From the NCBI RefSeq assembly GCF_003862475.1, contig NZ_RRCO01000001.1, forward strand, positions 620,001-684,000: a stretch of 64,000 nt of DNA, written 5' to 3'. The notes below the pieces were generated by a model, which was not told the DNA's origin, did no database searches, and saw only the letters and a program-made list of their open reading frames with translations. Shown one piece after another: positions 63,813 to 64,000 of the stretch. Position 1 is the stretch's first letter. Each line of letters opens with the position of its first letter. The translations under genes and the position numbers were made by a program. The DNA is from Lachnoanaerobaculum gingivalis. GTDB taxonomy: Bacteria > Bacillota > Clostridia > Lachnospirales > Lachnospiraceae.

Positions 63813-64000
63813 TTACATTGTAACATCCTTGCTTCCGGATACTTTGAAGAATACCAGAAGTGATATTACCGTTGTCAATGTCAATATACTTGCAAGAGCC
63901 GCCGCCGGTCCGTAGCTTGCTCTTATTACTTCATTATAAATGGCTACAGACATTGTCTTGGTCTTTGAAGTATATAACATAACTGAAGAACTCAACTCAT
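63813..64000 (-). CDS. ABC transporter permease, C-terminal end (runs off the right edge)
   Basis: The last 62 codons are visible: ELSSSVMLYTSKTKTMSVAI, YNEVIRASYGPAAALASILT and a final membrane helix, TVISLLVFFKV. PELS..LLY and the SVAIY run are typical of FbpB/AfuB-like permeases for iron or other small solutes. The kinase gene starts 34 bp after its stop, suggesting a transporter/sensor operon. Confidence 0.75.
   Translation of the reverse strand, partial: ELSSSVMLYTSKTKTMSVAIYNEVIRASYGPAAALASILTLTTVISLLVFFKVSGSKDVTM

Overview
The window is low-GC DNA from a Gram-positive anaerobe, most likely a Lachnospiraceae-type clostridium. Supporting signs are AGGAGG ribosome sites, lipoboxes, the gene set (UvrB, S2/EF-Ts, S6-SSB-S18, choline-binding-type cell-wall repeats, L-cysteine desulfidase) and the kinds of insertion sequences. 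The genus cannot be fixed from sequence alone. Most genes lie on the minus strand.

The most important locus is at about 6.36-8.15 kb. A reverse transcriptase of the defence-associated (DRT2-like) type on the minus strand is preceded by a structured leader RNA of about 288 nt. The DNA complementary to that RNA carries a gene-in-waiting: an extended -10 box, a perfect Shine-Dalgarno, an ATG and a stop-free frame near one end, and a consensus -35 TTGACA near the other. If the 144-nt stretch 7894-8037 is copied head-to-tail, jumping at a shared CAAT, the -35 and -10 come to lie exactly 17 bp apart. The reading frame then never ends, because 144 = 3 x 48 and there is no stop. This is the architecture described for DRT2/neo systems; here it would encode a 48-residue hydrophobic repeat.

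Region by region: 0-1.8 kb, partial iron alcohol dehydrogenase, membrane protein and LMW phosphatase. 1.9-4.4 kb, two-gene nuclease plus SMC-like ATPase defence operon (Lamassu/ABC-effector type). 4.5-6.1 kb, integrase remnant fused to a truncated IS66. 6.1-8.2 kb, the DRT2-like module between two similar terminators. 8.3-9.7 kb, decayed MazG-like and Fic genes. 9.8-11.7 kb, two nucleotidyltransferases. 11.9-14.0 kb, an IS1634-family element. 14.0-15.8 kb, a gene graveyard (cytidylate-kinase-like, cbiN and nucleotidyltransferase fragments) around paralogous membrane proteins. 16-22 kb, glycerol dehydrogenase, PARG-like protein, C39-like peptidase, GNAT and DUF2156 proteins. 22-24 kb, chorismate mutase and glycerol kinase.

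24-37 kb is a polymorphic-toxin region: a 5'-truncated Rhs protein with a DUF4474 tip, a WXG-like protein, tandem DUF5104-type lipoproteins, three large paralogous membrane proteins and two LRR-like small proteins, with internally deleted duplicate copies between them. 37-46 kb is ordinary chromosome (Y-family polymerase, ProXp-like editing protein, YaaA, Bcp, xylulokinase, split ThrE exporter, UvrB). 46-53 kb holds a LysR regulator divergent from a cysteine desulfidase/symporter pair, a HEAT-repeat lipoprotein, EamA and MATE transporters and a PHP phosphatase. 53.7-59.6 kb holds translation genes (tsf, rpsB, rpsF-ssb-rpsR), a rhomboid protease, a HIT protein and a cell-wall-binding protein. 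59.7-61.3 kb is an IS1202-like element with a 29-bp target duplication, next to a YesM/YesN-type two-component system and the end of an ABC permease.
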